DNA of 49,087 nt from an uncultured Lachnospiraceae bacterium (GCA_902772635.1 CACYBK010000086.1:1-49087), one strand, 5' to 3'. Counted from the first letter of the stretch, positions 34,630 through 43,648 are shown. Program-made: numbers and translations. The notes: generated by a model from the letters alone, not told the origin.

Positions 34630-35951
34630 AGGTTTTCTTTAATTCCTTAGGCTGCGACAAAAATCTCTGCGATGCGGAACATATGCTTTCACTCCTTTCA
34701 GCGGAGGGACTATCCATTACCGATGATGAAGGAGAAGCCGATGTCGCGATCATTAACACCTGCTGCTTTATAAATGACGCCCTTTCCGAGAGCATAGAAA
34801 ATATAATCGCTCTCGGTTCACTCAAAAAGGGCGGTCACCTCAAAGCTCTTATAGTTACGGGATGCATGGCGGAGAGGTACAGGGAGGAGATAGAGAAGTC
34901 ACTTCCTGAGGTTGACTGCATTGTCGGGACAAGCGCCTATGACGAAATAGTGCCGGCCGTAAGAACAGCGCTATCAGGCGAAAAGAAGGCATTTTTGAAG
35001 GACCTTTCGATCCTTCCCGATATCTCAAAGGGCAGGATAAGATCCTTTCCTTCCTCGAGCTTTCCGCTCAAGATTGCCGAAGGCTGCAACAAGCACTGTA
35101 CTTATTGCGTCATTCCTTCTATGCGGGGGCCTTACAGGTCATATCCCATTGAAGACCTTGTACTTGAAGCCGGAAAGATGTCTCTTGACTCTTCGTCTGA
35201 GGTCGTTTTGGTCGCGCAGGAGACTACGCTCTACGGTACCGATATTTACGGAAAAAAAGCGCTGCCGGATCTTATATCAAGACTTTCAGAGCTTGAGAAT
35301 GTATCAAGGATCAGGATAATGTATGCCTATCCCGAGGAAGTTACAGAGGATATTTTGCTTTCGATCGCGGGGAACAAAAAGGTCGCTCATTATCTTGATA
35401 TTCCCATTCAACACTGTTCCGACAGGATATTAAAGCGTATGGGGAGAAAGACCAAAAAAGAAGAACTCATCGAAAACATCAATATGATGCGTTCCATCAT
35501 CCCCGATATCGCTCTTCGGACCACAGTTATGTGCGGCTTTCCGGGAGAGACAGAGGAAGACCACGAAGAACTTCTTTCCTTTATCAGCGATATGAAGTTT
35601 GACCATCTCGGTGCATTTTGCTATTCAAAGGAAGAGGGAACTAAGAGCGCAACATTCAGGGGACAGGTCAAAAAAGAGACGAAGGAGAGATGGCTTGATG
35701 AAGTAATGACTCTTCAGAAGGACATCTCAAAGGAACTTTCAGAGAAGCTTATAGGGCATACCTATGATGCCATTGTTGACGGATATCTTCCGGATGAGGA
35801 CTGCGTCATCGCAAGGATATACAGGGATGCTCCTGATATCGACTCATATCTTTTCATACCGAAAGAGCCGCCCCTTATGGCCGGAACTCTTGTGAAGGTC
35901 CGGATAGAAGAAGCAAATGCTTATGATTACAGAGGAGTACTTTTAGAATGA
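34626..35951 (+). CDS. rimO: Ribosomal protein uS12 methylthiotransferase RimO
   Basis: RimO methylthiolates an aspartate of ribosomal protein S12. The 441-residue protein has the UPF0004 domain (FNSLGCDKNLCDAEHML, NTCCFINDA, VTGCMAERY), the radical SAM triad Cys154/158/161 in GCNKHCTYC, and a C-terminal TRAM domain. Text such as IPSMRGPYRSYPIEDL and LDIPIQHCSDRILKRMGR is RimO-specific. It is the second methylthiotransferase in the window with miaB at 15 kb. The S12-coding gene is not in this window. Confidence 0.96.
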   Translation: MKVFFNSLGCDKNLCDAEHMLSLLSAEGLSITDDEGEADVAIINTCCFINDALSESIENIIALGSLKKGGHLKALIVTGCMAERYREEIEKSLPEVDCIVGTSAYDEIVPAVRTALSGEKKAFLKDLSILPDISKGRIRSFPSSSFPLKIAEGCNKHCTYCVIPSMRGPYRSYPIEDLVLEAGKMSLDSSSEVVLVAQETTLYGTDIYGKKALPDLISRLSELENVSRIRIMYAYPEEVTEDILLSIAGNKKVAHYLDIPIQHCSDRILKRMGRKTKKEELIENINMMRSIIPDIALRTTVMCGFPGETEEDHEELLSFISDMKFDHLGAFCYSKEEGTKSATFRGQVKKETKERWLDEVMTLQKDISKELSEKLIGHTYDAIVDGYLPDEDCVIARIYRDAPDIDSYLFIPKEPPLMAGTLVKVRIEEANAYDYRGVLLE

Positions 35952-36490
35952 ATCTGCCAAACAAGCTGACGATACTCAGAGTTATTATGGTTCCTTTCTT
36001 CGTCATCCTTCTTCTTGCGTGGCCGGACTGGTTTTTGATGAGGGTGATCGCGGACATTATCTTTATAGCCGCATCGATCACAGATTTTCTGGATGGTCAT
36101 ATCGCGCGAAAGAGGAATCTCATCACGAATTTCGGGAAATTCATGGATCCTCTTGCGGACAAGCTTCTCGTGGTATCCGCTATGATATGCCTGACCTCAC
36201 TTTCCTGGCTTCCTGCCTGGTTTACGATCATCGTTGTGGCGCGCGAGTTTTTCATCAGCGGCTTTCGTCTCATTGCGGTTGAGAACGGGAAGGTGATCGC
36301 TGCCGGCTGGTGGGGAAAATTCAAGACCGCTTTTTCTATGATAATGATAATCGTCATGGTCCTTCACATTGATAATATTGTGATCTATGTGATAGAGCAG
36401 ATACTGATGTGGGTATCCCTGGCACTTACGGTTATCTCCATGATCGACTATGTTGTAAAGAACAAAGAGGTTCTGAAGGAGCAGAAATGA
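35948..36490 (+). CDS. pgsA: CDP-diacylglycerol-glycerol-3-phosphate 3-phosphatidyltransferase
   Basis: PgsA makes phosphatidylglycerol phosphate, the committed step to PG and cardiolipin. The 180-residue protein has four or so membrane helices and the CDP-alcohol phosphotransferase motif D-x2-DG-x2-AR-x8-G-x3-D-x3-D, seen here as DFLDGHIARKR...GKFMDPLADK. It starts MNLPNKLTILRVIMVPFF, typical for PgsA. It overlaps rimO by 4 bp. Confidence 0.95.
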   Translation: MNLPNKLTILRVIMVPFFVILLLAWPDWFLMRVIADIIFIAASITDFLDGHIARKRNLITNFGKFMDPLADKLLVVSAMICLTSLSWLPAWFTIIVVAREFFISGFRLIAVENGKVIAAGWWGKFKTAFSMIMIIVMVLHIDNIVIYVIEQILMWVSLALTVISMIDYVVKNKEVLKEQK

Positions 36491-37002
36491 TGGAAGGCCT
36501 TTATTCAACCGCTCTTTCGATCAAGGAGCTTTCAAAAGAGCTTTTTCTATTGCTCAAAAAAATGAATCTTCGTATCACTGTTGCTGAGTCCTGTACCGGA
36601 GGTCTTCTTTCGGATGCGCTTGTTTCGGTGCCCGGTATATCAGAGGTCTTTCCCGGCGGCTTTGTTACTTATTCTGACGATATGAAGGCAGAGATTCTTT
36701 CAGTTTCCAGAAAGTCGCTGCTTTCCCATACTGCAGTAAGCCCTGAGGTTTCAAGGCAGATGGCTCTCGGTGCAAAGCAAAGAGCATGTACTGACATTGC
36801 ACTTTCAACAACGGGCTATGCGGGACCGGACGGCGGGACTTTTGAAAGACCCGTTGGTACTGTTTTTATCTCCTGTGCCTATAAGGATATGGTCGTGACA
36901 AGAGAGTTTCACTTTGAAGGCGAGCGTGAAGCGATAAGAAGGAAGGCTGTAAGAAACGCTCTTTTGCTTTCAATTGATGCTCTTTCGGGAAAGTGGGAAT
37001 AA
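36490..37002 (+). CDS. pncC: CinA C-terminal domain protein, nicotinamide-nucleotide amidase
   Basis: A 170-residue protein of the PncC/CinA-C family, which deamidates NMN to nicotinate mononucleotide. Visible are TVAESCTGGLLSDALVSVPG with the catalytic Ser, then GGFVTYSDDMKAEIL and ALSTTGYAGPDGG. The N-terminal MocF-like domain of full-length CinA is absent. ATG 36490 is preferred (AAGGAG 8 bases upstream); ATG 36487 is the alternative. The 3' end of pgsA overlaps the start. Confidence 0.9.
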   Translation: MEGLYSTALSIKELSKELFLLLKKMNLRITVAESCTGGLLSDALVSVPGISEVFPGGFVTYSDDMKAEILSVSRKSLLSHTAVSPEVSRQMALGAKQRACTDIALSTTGYAGPDGGTFERPVGTVFISCAYKDMVVTREFHFEGEREAIRRKAVRNALLLSIDALSGKWE

Positions 37003-37005
37003 TAT

Positions 37006-37575
37006 ATGCGGGTTATAGCAGGTTCAAAAAGGAGCATCCCGCTTGTCGCACCGGAGGGGTTAGTCGCCCGTCCCACATCAGACAGGATAAAGGAGACTCT
37101 TTTTAATATATTAAATCCTATAATACCCGGAGCTCTTTTTCTTGATCTTTTTTCAGGCAGCGGACAGATAGGAATAGAGGCTTTGAGCAGGGGAGCAAAG
37201 CGGGCAGTCTTTGTCGATTCCGACAGGAGAAGCATTAGTGCCATCAAGGAAAACATAAAGAAGACTGACTTTTTGGAGTGCTCCGAGATACAAAACCGTT
37301 CGGTCTCGTCCTTTATTGCCACATATTCGTTCAAAGAGCCTTTTGATATTATTTTTATGGATCCGCCCTATGATATGCGGGAAGAGAATATTATTCTTGA
37401 AGATATATTAAAGCACGATCTTTTGAGTAAGGACGGACTTATAGTCTCAGAGTGCGCGAGCGACAACCGTTTTTATGAAAAGCTCCCGAAAGGGCTTTGC
37501 CTGAAGAGGGTAAAGGACTATGGAAAGAGCAATAATTGCCATATTTTTATGGAAAGGGATCAGAACGAAAAATAA
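37006..37575 (+). CDS. rsmD: 16S rRNA (guanine966-N2)-methyltransferase RsmD
   Basis: RsmD (189 residues) methylates G966 of 16S rRNA. Typical start [31 protein letters not shown] loop [20 protein letters not shown], and catalytic DPPY in IIFMDPPYD. The ribosome binding site is weak. It shares one base with coaD, and the pair rsmD-coaD is conserved among Firmicutes. Confidence 0.95.
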   Translation: MRVIAGSKRSIPLVAPEGLVARPTSDRIKETLFNILNPIIPGALFLDLFSGSGQIGIEALSRGAKRAVFVDSDRRSISAIKENIKKTDFLECSEIQNRSVSSFIATYSFKEPFDIIFMDPPYDMREENIILEDILKHDLLSKDGLIVSECASDNRFYEKLPKGLCLKRVKDYGKSNNCHIFMERDQNEK

Positions 37576-38078
37576 TGAAAAAGGCTATATACCCCGGAAG
37601 CTTTGATCCTGTGACTCTGGGGCATCTTGATATAATAAAGAGGGCTGCCATGATCTTTGATGAGCTTACCATCCTCGTCATGGACAACAGCCAAAAGTGT
37701 AAGTTGTTTTCTGCTGATGAGCGTGTTAATATGATCAGTGGGCTTCTTTGCGATATTAAAAATGTCAGGGTATCCTCCTGGAGCGGACTGCTTGTTGACT
37801 ATGCAAAGGAGAGCGGCGCCAATATCATAGTCAGAGGGCTTCGTACCACCACGGATTTTGAATATGAGCTTCAGATGGCGCATACAAACCACCTTGAATA
37901 TGACTCGCTTGAAACAGTTTTTCTGACAACTGCGCTTTCGTATTCTTATCTTTCTTCTTCAGTAGTGAGGGAATTTGCTTCCTACGGCGGGGACATATCG
38001 TCCTTCGTACCCGAAAGTATTATCCCCATGATAGAGGAAAGATATAGAGATATCGGAATCAAGAACAAAAAAGGATAA
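37575..38078 (+). CDS. coaD: Phosphopantetheine adenylyltransferase
   Basis: CoaD (167 residues) adenylates 4'-phosphopantetheine in CoA synthesis. It shows [16 protein letters not shown] with the TxGH nucleotidyltransferase motif, [21 protein letters not shown], and [17 protein letters not shown] with the ISSSxVRE-like motif. ATG 37575 shares one base with the rsmD stop; an in-frame start 13 codons upstream inside rsmD is rejected because the family begins at MKKAIYPG. Confidence 0.97.
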   Translation: MKKAIYPGSFDPVTLGHLDIIKRAAMIFDELTILVMDNSQKCKLFSADERVNMISGLLCDIKNVRVSSWSGLLVDYAKESGANIIVRGLRTTTDFEYELQMAHTNHLEYDSLETVFLTTALSYSYLSSSVVREFASYGGDISSFVPESIIPMIEERYRDIGIKNKKG

Positions 38079-38092
38079 AGGACAAAAGAGCA

Positions 38093-38941
38093 ATGAAAAC
38101 CGAAAAAAGTGAGATTGAAATAGTTATCGAAGAGATAGAGGATTATCTCGATACCTGCAAGAGCGCTCCCCTTTCTTCGACCAAGATACTCGTGAATCGT
38201 GACGAGATAGACTCACTTATCGAGGAATTGAAAAAGAAAACTCCCGCAGAGATCCGGAAATTTCAAAAGATCATATCAAACCAGGAGGCTATCCTTGCTG
38301 ACGCGAGGAAGAAGGCTGACACGATCATCGAAGAGGCGCATCTTCAGAACGACAAGCTGGTTTCAGAGCATGTGATCATGAATGAGGCTTACGACAGGGC
38401 AAACAAGGTGGTGGAGCTTGCTACGAAGCAGGCGACTGAGATGCTTGACAAGGCGACTCTCGAAGCCAATGATATCAAGACCTCTGCCATAGAATATACG
38501 GACGCGCTTCTCAAGAAGGTTCAGGACATAATCGTAGCCTCGATAGATACGACAAAGATCAGGACGGACCAGTTCCTTGAACAAATGCAGGGCCACCTTG
38601 ATACGGTGACCGGAAACAGGCTTGAGCTTTCGCCTGACCCTGCAAAAACTGTCATGAATTCCACTATGCCATACCGTGTACAGAAGCCTGAACCAAAGCC
38701 TGCGGTTACCGGCATCAGTGTCGCTTCCGTGATGAACTCAAAGAATCAGCAAAAAGCCGGGGCTGAGGGCACAGTGGGAACTGCAGCTGCATCACAGCCT
38801 TCACAGGCGCAGGGAAGTGCTCAAACCAAAGGTCAGACAGAGTCCAAGGCAGAAAATAATGCAGCAGCACAGGACAGTGGCGCTGACCAAAAGGCTCATA
38901 ATGGCGTTGACGTTCCGGAGCAGTTCTTCAATAAAGACTGA
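38093..38941 (+). CDS. Coiled-coil protein of unknown function next to coaD
   Basis: A 282-residue protein of two parts. Residues 1-180 form a long amphipathic helical region rich in Glu, Lys, Ala and Ile, with a heptad-like pattern (KIISNQEAILADARKKADTI and EATKQ-like repeats). Residues 195-282 are Gln, Ala, Ser, Gly and Pro rich and probably disordered. Similar proteins beside coaD in Clostridia are often labelled 'vacuolar-type H+-ATPase subunit H' on coiled-coil similarity only. No real ATPase relation is visible. It could be a scaffold or cytoskeletal adaptor. It is followed by a strong terminator. Confidence 0.72.
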   Translation: MKTEKSEIEIVIEEIEDYLDTCKSAPLSSTKILVNRDEIDSLIEELKKKTPAEIRKFQKIISNQEAILADARKKADTIIEEAHLQNDKLVSEHVIMNEAYDRANKVVELATKQATEMLDKATLEANDIKTSAIEYTDALLKKVQDIIVASIDTTKIRTDQFLEQMQGHLDTVTGNRLELSPDPAKTVMNSTMPYRVQKPEPKPAVTGISVASVMNSKNQQKAGAEGTVGTAAASQPSQAQGSAQTKGQTESKAENNAAAQDSGADQKAHNGVDVPEQFFNKD

Positions 38942-38966
38942 TATAGAAGAAAAACAGGAATGATTA

Positions 38967-39006
38967 GGCATCCTTTTCATTGAAGGTGAAAGGGATGCCG
39001 TTTTTT
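38967..39006 (+). terminator. Intrinsic terminator after the coiled-coil gene
   Basis: GGCATCC followed by TTTTCA (38967-38979) pairs with TGAAA and GGGATGCC (38987-38999), loop TTGAAGG, giving about 12 pairs plus one wobble. It is followed by GTTTTTT. It ends the large operon that starts at yicC. In-frame starts of the next gene lying inside the hairpin are therefore unlikely. Confidence 0.9.
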
Positions 39007-39027
39007 GGTGATAGGCTTTTTTTATTC

Positions 39028-39987
39028 ATGAAAAACTATACGGTTTTAAAAAGGGATGAGGGACAGACTCTCATAAAGTATCTTCGAAGGATATTGAAAA
39101 GCTCCGGGGATCCCTTTATTTACAGGATGCTTAGAAAGAAGAACATCACACTTTCAGGAAAAAAGGCAAGCGGGAAAGAGATCATCATGGAGGGGGATGA
39201 AGTCAAGATCTTTCTTTCAGACGAGACCTTTCTGAAGATGAGCGGGGTAGAAGAAAAGGAGCTCTTTATAAAGACGGACATAAAGCCCCTTATCATATTT
39301 GAAGATGATGATATGATAATATCTTCAAAACCCGCCGGCATCCTTTCGCAGAAGGCGGATCAAAGCACCGTATCAATGAATGATATATTGCTTTCATATC
39401 TTGAAGAAAAAAATGCTACAGCTTCCGGTGACATCTCCTTTCATCCCTCTATTTCAAACAGGCTTGACAGAAATACCAGCGGTCTTATTTTTTTTGCCAA
39501 GACCTACAGGGGGCAAAACTTTCTTTCTGCTGTTTTGCGGGACAGAGCCCTGAAAAAATATTATCTTGCCGTGATCCACGGAGTGCTTGAAGAGGAGGGG
39601 GAGAAAAGCGCTTATCTTTCAACGGATCCGAAGGAAGAAAAAAATATGGTAAGTGTGTCAGACAGCCCGTCTGAAAGCACAAGAGAGATAAGAACAGGAT
39701 TCAGGACAATGTCTATATCTTTGGACAGACGATTTTCTCTCGTTGAATGCGATCTCATAACCGGCGCAAAGCATCAGATCAGGGCCCATCTTTCATTTCT
39801 TGGGCATCCTGTGCTTTTTGACAGAAAATACGGGGATATGAAAAAAGATGAAAGCTTATCTTTCCCCGGGAAAAAGAGGCAGCTGCTTCACGCGTACAAA
39901 GCTGTTTTTCCCGACAAGAGAGAGTTCACCGCACCAATTCCCGATGATATAAAAAAAGCGCTTTCCTTTTTTAAATTGGAGATATAG
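39028..39987 (+). CDS. RluA-family pseudouridine synthase
   Basis: A 319-residue RluA/RluC/RluD-type enzyme that isomerises uridine in rRNA or tRNA. An S4-like RNA-binding domain (residues 8-75, EGQTLIKYLRRIL) precedes the catalytic domain with LIIFEDDDMIISSKPAGILSQ, the catalytic Asp147 in NRLDRNTSGL, LKKYYLAVIHG, and LITGAKHQIRAHLSFLGHPV. The usual His of HRLDR is Asn here. Starts at 38980 and 38995 lie inside the terminator hairpin, so ATG 39028 is chosen, but no Shine-Dalgarno sequence precedes it, and its promoter is not evident. The site modified is unknown. Confidence 0.88.
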   Translation: MKNYTVLKRDEGQTLIKYLRRILKSSGDPFIYRMLRKKNITLSGKKASGKEIIMEGDEVKIFLSDETFLKMSGVEEKELFIKTDIKPLIIFEDDDMIISSKPAGILSQKADQSTVSMNDILLSYLEEKNATASGDISFHPSISNRLDRNTSGLIFFAKTYRGQNFLSAVLRDRALKKYYLAVIHGVLEEEGEKSAYLSTDPKEEKNMVSVSDSPSESTREIRTGFRTMSISLDRRFSLVECDLITGAKHQIRAHLSFLGHPVLFDRKYGDMKKDESLSFPGKKRQLLHAYKAVFPDKREFTAPIPDDIKKALSFFKLEI

Positions 39988-39990
39988 AAA

Positions 39991-40539
39991 TTGCCTACAT
40001 GGAAATCAAGAGGTCTGAGGGGCTCCGGCCTTGAGGACATGATCAATCTTACAAACAATGTCTACAGGGAAAAAGCCCTTGCTCTCATACAAAAGATACC
40101 GACTCCCATTACGCCCATCAATATAGACAAGGAAACCCGTCATATCACGCTTGCCTACTTCGACCAAAAATCCACGGTTGATTACATCGGGGCGGTACAG
40201 GGGATACCTGTGTGCTTTGACGCAAAGGAGTGTAAAACAAAGAGATTTCCCCTTGCAAATATTCATGAGCACCAGATCAATTTCATGAAGGAGTTTGAGA
40301 AACAGGAGGGCATAGCCTTTTTCCTTATATATTTTACGCAGGAGGACAGGTATTATTATTTAAGGCTTAGTGAAGCCCTGGTTTTCTGGGAGCGTATGGA
40401 AAACGGCGGATCAAAAAGCTTTGAAATATCTGAGCTTTCAGAGGATTATTTTTTTGAAACAAATAATCCTTCTTTCATTCCTTATCTTGAGATGGTGAAG
40501 AAAGATATCCTTGACAGGACTGAAGATAATCCATTATAA
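39991..40539 (+). CDS. recU: Holliday junction resolvase RecU
   Basis: RecU (182 residues) cuts Holliday junctions in Firmicutes in place of RuvC. The conserved catalytic core is DQKSTVDYIGAVQGIPVCFDAKECK and FPLANIHEHQINFMKEFEKQ, matching the RecU pattern with its acidic and Lys residues; the core Glu of FEAKE is Asp here. The start is TTG 39991, one codon after the upstream stop and in the same frame, with TTGGAGA eight bases upstream. The 3' end carries the his-operon promoter. RuvA and RuvB, its partners, are encoded at 17.6-19.2 kb. Confidence 0.9.
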   Translation: MPTWKSRGLRGSGLEDMINLTNNVYREKALALIQKIPTPITPINIDKETRHITLAYFDQKSTVDYIGAVQGIPVCFDAKECKTKRFPLANIHEHQINFMKEFEKQEGIAFFLIYFTQEDRYYYLRLSEALVFWERMENGGSKSFEISELSEDYFFETNNPSFIPYLEMVKKDILDRTEDNPL

Positions 40540-40540
40540 T
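40511..40540 (+). promoter_or_regulatory. Near-consensus promoter of the his operon
   Basis: TTGACA (40511-40516), 18 bases, TATAAT (40535-40540). Both hexamers are perfect. It lies in the last codons of recU, with the -10 overlapping the recU stop. Transcription should start near 40547, leaving a leader of about 45 bases to hisZ, too short for a T-box. Confidence 0.85.
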
Positions 40541-40557
40541 TCAACGCATTAACATAG

Positions 40558-40575
40558 TAGCGTGGTAGCACACTA
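40558..40575 (+). promoter_or_regulatory. Candidate operator downstream of the his promoter
   Basis: TAGCGTG (40558-40564), GTAG, CACACTA (40569-40575): an imperfect palindrome with six of seven positions matching. It begins about 10 bases after the expected start of transcription, a place where a bound repressor would block. A TrpR-family histidine regulator (HisR/YerC) is a possible binder; this is inference. Confidence 0.45.
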
Positions 40576-40591
40576 AAGTGAAAGGACGATT

Positions 40592-41707
40592 ATGAACAAG
40601 GTTATACATACCCCCGAGGGTGTAAGGGACATCTACGGGGAGGAGTTCGACGAGAGGAACGAATTGAAAAGAAGGATGACAGAGGCGATCGAAGCCTTTG
40701 GCTACAAGGGGGTCGAGACTCCTTCGATCGAATTCTTTGATGTCTTTTCGAAGGAGATAGGCACAACTCCTTCAAAGAATCTTTATCGTTTTTTTGACAG
40801 GGAGGGAAATACCTTAAGCCTTCGTCCCGATTTCACGCCCGGGGTCTGCCGGCTTGCGGCGTCTCATTTTTCATGTGAGGACGGGCCACAGAGGCTCACA
40901 TATTCCGGGAATGTATTTGTGAATTATCTTTCCTACAAGGGGAGGCTCAACGAATCAAATGAGATAGGGGCCGAGCTTTTGTTTGATGACTCGGTGGACG
41001 CTGACTGCGAGGTGATAGCGGCCTGCTGTGAGGCGCTTTCCATGACCGGACTGTCTGAATTTACGATAGCACTCGGACACTCGGACATCCTTCGGGGACT
41101 GATCAGGTATGGAAAGCTTTCAGAGGATGAGGAGATCGTCAAAAACTATATTACAAATCATAATAATTACGGTCTTTTTGAGTTCCTTGATGAGAAGGGT
41201 ACAGATGAAGCCATAAGAGAGATATTTGAACTTGTTTTGAATCATAATGAAAACTCTTCGTTTGATGAAAGGCTTCTTGAACTTTCAAAGCCTTATCCGC
41301 TGATCAGGGACGGTCTTAAGAGGCTCTCTGATATATACGAACTTTTGAAGCTTTACGGTGTGGCGATCCATGTTTCAATTGACCCCGGGCTGATCTCGAG
41401 ATTTTCATATTACACCGGGATCATATTTACCGGCTTTGCCTTTGGTACAGGCGAGCCCGTAGCGGCGGGGGGAAGATATGACGAGCTTTTGAAAAGCTTC
41501 TCATCAGAAGGCCCTGCGGTAGGCTTCGCGCTTTTCACCGATGAAGTATATACAGCGCTCAAATCAAAGAAGATAAGTCTTGCAAGGGGAAGAGCCGAAA
41601 AAGTGATAGAGTATTCTGAAGAAGAGAAGGCAGGAGCCATAAAAGAAGCCATGGAGCTTCGGCGTTCGGGCACCGTAGTTACTATTAAAAGGAAGTGTGA
41701 AGAGTAA
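40592..41707 (+). CDS. hisZ: ATP phosphoribosyltransferase regulatory subunit HisZ
   Basis: HisZ (371 residues) is a catalytically inactive HisRS-like protein that activates and gives histidine feedback control to the short HisG. It has HTPEGVRDIYGEEF at the start, the class II-like motif 2 region FDREGNTLSLRPDFTPGVCRLAA, and RFSYYTGIIFTGFA. GAAAGGAC precedes ATG 40592. The product of the next gene is the short-form HisG, as expected for this pairing. Confidence 0.93.
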   Translation: MNKVIHTPEGVRDIYGEEFDERNELKRRMTEAIEAFGYKGVETPSIEFFDVFSKEIGTTPSKNLYRFFDREGNTLSLRPDFTPGVCRLAASHFSCEDGPQRLTYSGNVFVNYLSYKGRLNESNEIGAELLFDDSVDADCEVIAACCEALSMTGLSEFTIALGHSDILRGLIRYGKLSEDEEIVKNYITNHNNYGLFEFLDEKGTDEAIREIFELVLNHNENSSFDERLLELSKPYPLIRDGLKRLSDIYELLKLYGVAIHVSIDPGLISRFSYYTGIIFTGFAFGTGEPVAAGGRYDELLKSFSSEGPAVGFALFTDEVYTALKSKKISLARGRAEKVIEYSEEEKAGAIKEAMELRRSGTVVTIKRKCEE

Positions 41708-42354
41708 TGGAAAACGACAGTATGATCACTGTAGCCCTCGGAAAAGGGCGCCTTGCAAAAAAGGCAATGGAATGCTTTGAAAGGATAGGTATTTCCTGCG
41801 ATGAAATGAAGGAGCCCGATACCAGAAAGCTCATATTTGAAAATAATGAAAAGGGCTATCGTTTTTTCCTTGCAAAGAGTCCGGATGTCCCTACCTATGT
41901 GGAATACGGGGCAGCGGATATCGGCATCGTGGGAGAGGATACGATACTTGAAGAGGGAAGGACGGTCCACGAGGTCCTCGACCTTCATTTCGGAAAATGC
42001 AGGATGTGCATTGCCGGACCTGAAAGCGCGGAGAGCCTGTTTAACGGGAACTCGATGATCAAGGTCGCTACGAAGTATCCGAGGATAGCGAAGGATTATT
42101 TTTACAACAAAAAGAACAGAACGGTTGAGATCATCAAGCTGAACGGCTCTGTCGAGCTTGCGCCGATAGTCGGACTTTCGGATCTCATCTGCGATATAGT
42201 GGAGACCGGGACTACGCTTTTTGAAAACGGACTGAAGATCTATGATACAGTCTGTCCGCTCTCCGCAAGGATGATAGTAAATCAGGTCTCAATGAAGATG
42301 AAGCGGGAGAGGATAGATTCACTGATAAAGGCATGGAAGGAGCTTGAAGAATAA
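41707..42354 (+). CDS. hisG: ATP phosphoribosyltransferase, short form
   Basis: HisG (215 residues) condenses ATP with PRPP, the first step of histidine synthesis. At this length it lacks the C-terminal ACT-like regulatory domain and depends on HisZ. Motifs: VALGKGRLAKKAMECFERIGI, DVPTYVEYGAADIGIVGEDT, the PRPP-binding TKYPRIAKDYF, and EIIKLNGSVELAPIVGLSDLICDIVETGTTL. Its start shares one base with the hisZ stop. Confidence 0.97.
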   Translation: MENDSMITVALGKGRLAKKAMECFERIGISCDEMKEPDTRKLIFENNEKGYRFFLAKSPDVPTYVEYGAADIGIVGEDTILEEGRTVHEVLDLHFGKCRMCIAGPESAESLFNGNSMIKVATKYPRIAKDYFYNKKNRTVEIIKLNGSVELAPIVGLSDLICDIVETGTTLFENGLKIYDTVCPLSARMIVNQVSMKMKRERIDSLIKAWKELEE

Positions 42355-42355
42355 T

Positions 42356-43648
42356 ATGAAAAAACTGACTGTCGATGAAAAAAGCATAAATCAGGTACTT
42401 TCGGAGCTGCTTTCAAGAAAGAACTCGTCTTATGACGAGAGGGAAGCGATAGTTCGTGATATAATAGAGGATGTTCGTGTAAACGGCGATAAGGCGCTTT
42501 TTTCCTACACGAAAAAATTTGATCAGGCAGATATCAACAAGGACAATGTCAGGGTTTCGGATGAAGAGATCAAAAGCGCCTATGAAAACGTCTCTGATGA
42601 GTTTATCAATGTCATAAGAAAGGCTATAAAGCGGATCAGGGCCTTTCATGAGAGGCAGAGACAGAACTCCTGGTTTGAGGCAGCCGATGGTACTATCCTC
42701 GGCCAGCGCGTGATCCCGATAGACCGAGCCGGAGTATATGCTCCCGGTGGAAAGGCGGCTTATCCTTCCTCAGTGCTAATGAACGTGATCCCTGCTCAGG
42801 TTGCCGGAGTCGATGAGATCATCCTCCTTACTCCCTGCGGGAAGGACGCAAGAGTTGATGAAAGGACGGTAGTTGCTGCAAAGGAGGCGGGAGTAGACTA
42901 CATATTCAAGGCCGGAGGAGCTCAGGCTATCGCTGCTATGGCATATGGCACTGAGAGTATACCCAAATGCTCAAAGATCACAGGTCCCGGAAATATATTC
43001 GTTGCTCTTGCAAAAAAGCAGGTCTTTGGTTCCGTCGGCATAGATTCAGTCGCAGGCCCCTCAGAGATCACGGTGCTCACGGATGGGAGCGGAAATGCAA
43101 AATATATTGCCGCGGATCTTCTTTCACAGGCGGAGCATGATGAGATGGCCTCGGCCATACTTGTGACGACTTCAAAGAAAGCCGCGGATGAAATAGAGCG
43201 CGAGATCAATGCCTTCGTTCCAACTATGGAGAGAAAGGCTATAATAGAAAAGTCTCTTTCGGATTTTGGATATATACTGATCACCGAAAACATGAATGAG
43301 GCCATTGAATGTGTGAATGCAATTGCGCCCGAACATCTTGAGATAATCACAAAGGACCCCTTTACTACAATGACCTATATCAAAAATGCAGGGGCTGTCT
43401 TTCTCGGTGAGTATTCCTCGGAGCCGCTCGGAGACTATTTCGCGGGACCGAATCACATCCTTCCGACAGGAGGGACAGCGAGATTCTTCTCGGCTCTTTC
43501 GGTCGACGACTTCGTAAAGAAACAGAGCATCATCTCGTTTTCAAAAGAGGCACTTGGTACCATGCACAAAGACATCGAATGCTTTGCTGAGAATGAAGGG
43601 CTTTTTGCCCACAAAAATTCAATTGCGGTAAGGTTTTCTGAAGAATAA
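42356..43648 (+). CDS. hisD: Histidinol dehydrogenase
   Basis: HisD (430 residues) oxidises histidinol to histidine in two NAD+-dependent steps, using a zinc site. Motifs: VIPIDRAGVYAPGGKAAYPSSVLMN, ILLTPCGKDARVD, KAGGAQAIAAMAYG, ITGPGNIFVALAKKQVFG, SVAGPSEITV, SQAEHDEMASAILVT, IAPEHLEI, and PNHILPTGGTARF. ATG 42356 is preferred over TTG 42344, which would lie too close to AAGGAG. It begins one base after the hisG stop. Confidence 0.97.
   Translation: MKKLTVDEKSINQVLSELLSRKNSSYDEREAIVRDIIEDVRVNGDKALFSYTKKFDQADINKDNVRVSDEEIKSAYENVSDEFINVIRKAIKRIRAFHERQRQNSWFEAADGTILGQRVIPIDRAGVYAPGGKAAYPSSVLMNVIPAQVAGVDEIILLTPCGKDARVDERTVVAAKEAGVDYIFKAGGAQAIAAMAYGTESIPKCSKITGPGNIFVALAKKQVFGSVGIDSVAGPSEITVLTDGSGNAKYIAADLLSQAEHDEMASAILVTTSKKAADEIEREINAFVPTMERKAIIEKSLSDFGYILITENMNEAIECVNAIAPEHLEIITKDPFTTMTYIKNAGAVFLGEYSSEPLGDYFAGPNHILPTGGTARFFSALSVDDFVKKQSIISFSKEALGTMHKDIECFAENEGLFAHKNSIAVRFSEE

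Noticed and set aside
40540..40591. T-box leader for the his operon
   Set aside because: The leader is only about 45 bases after the expected start; no specifier loop or TGG-type antiterminator motif fits.
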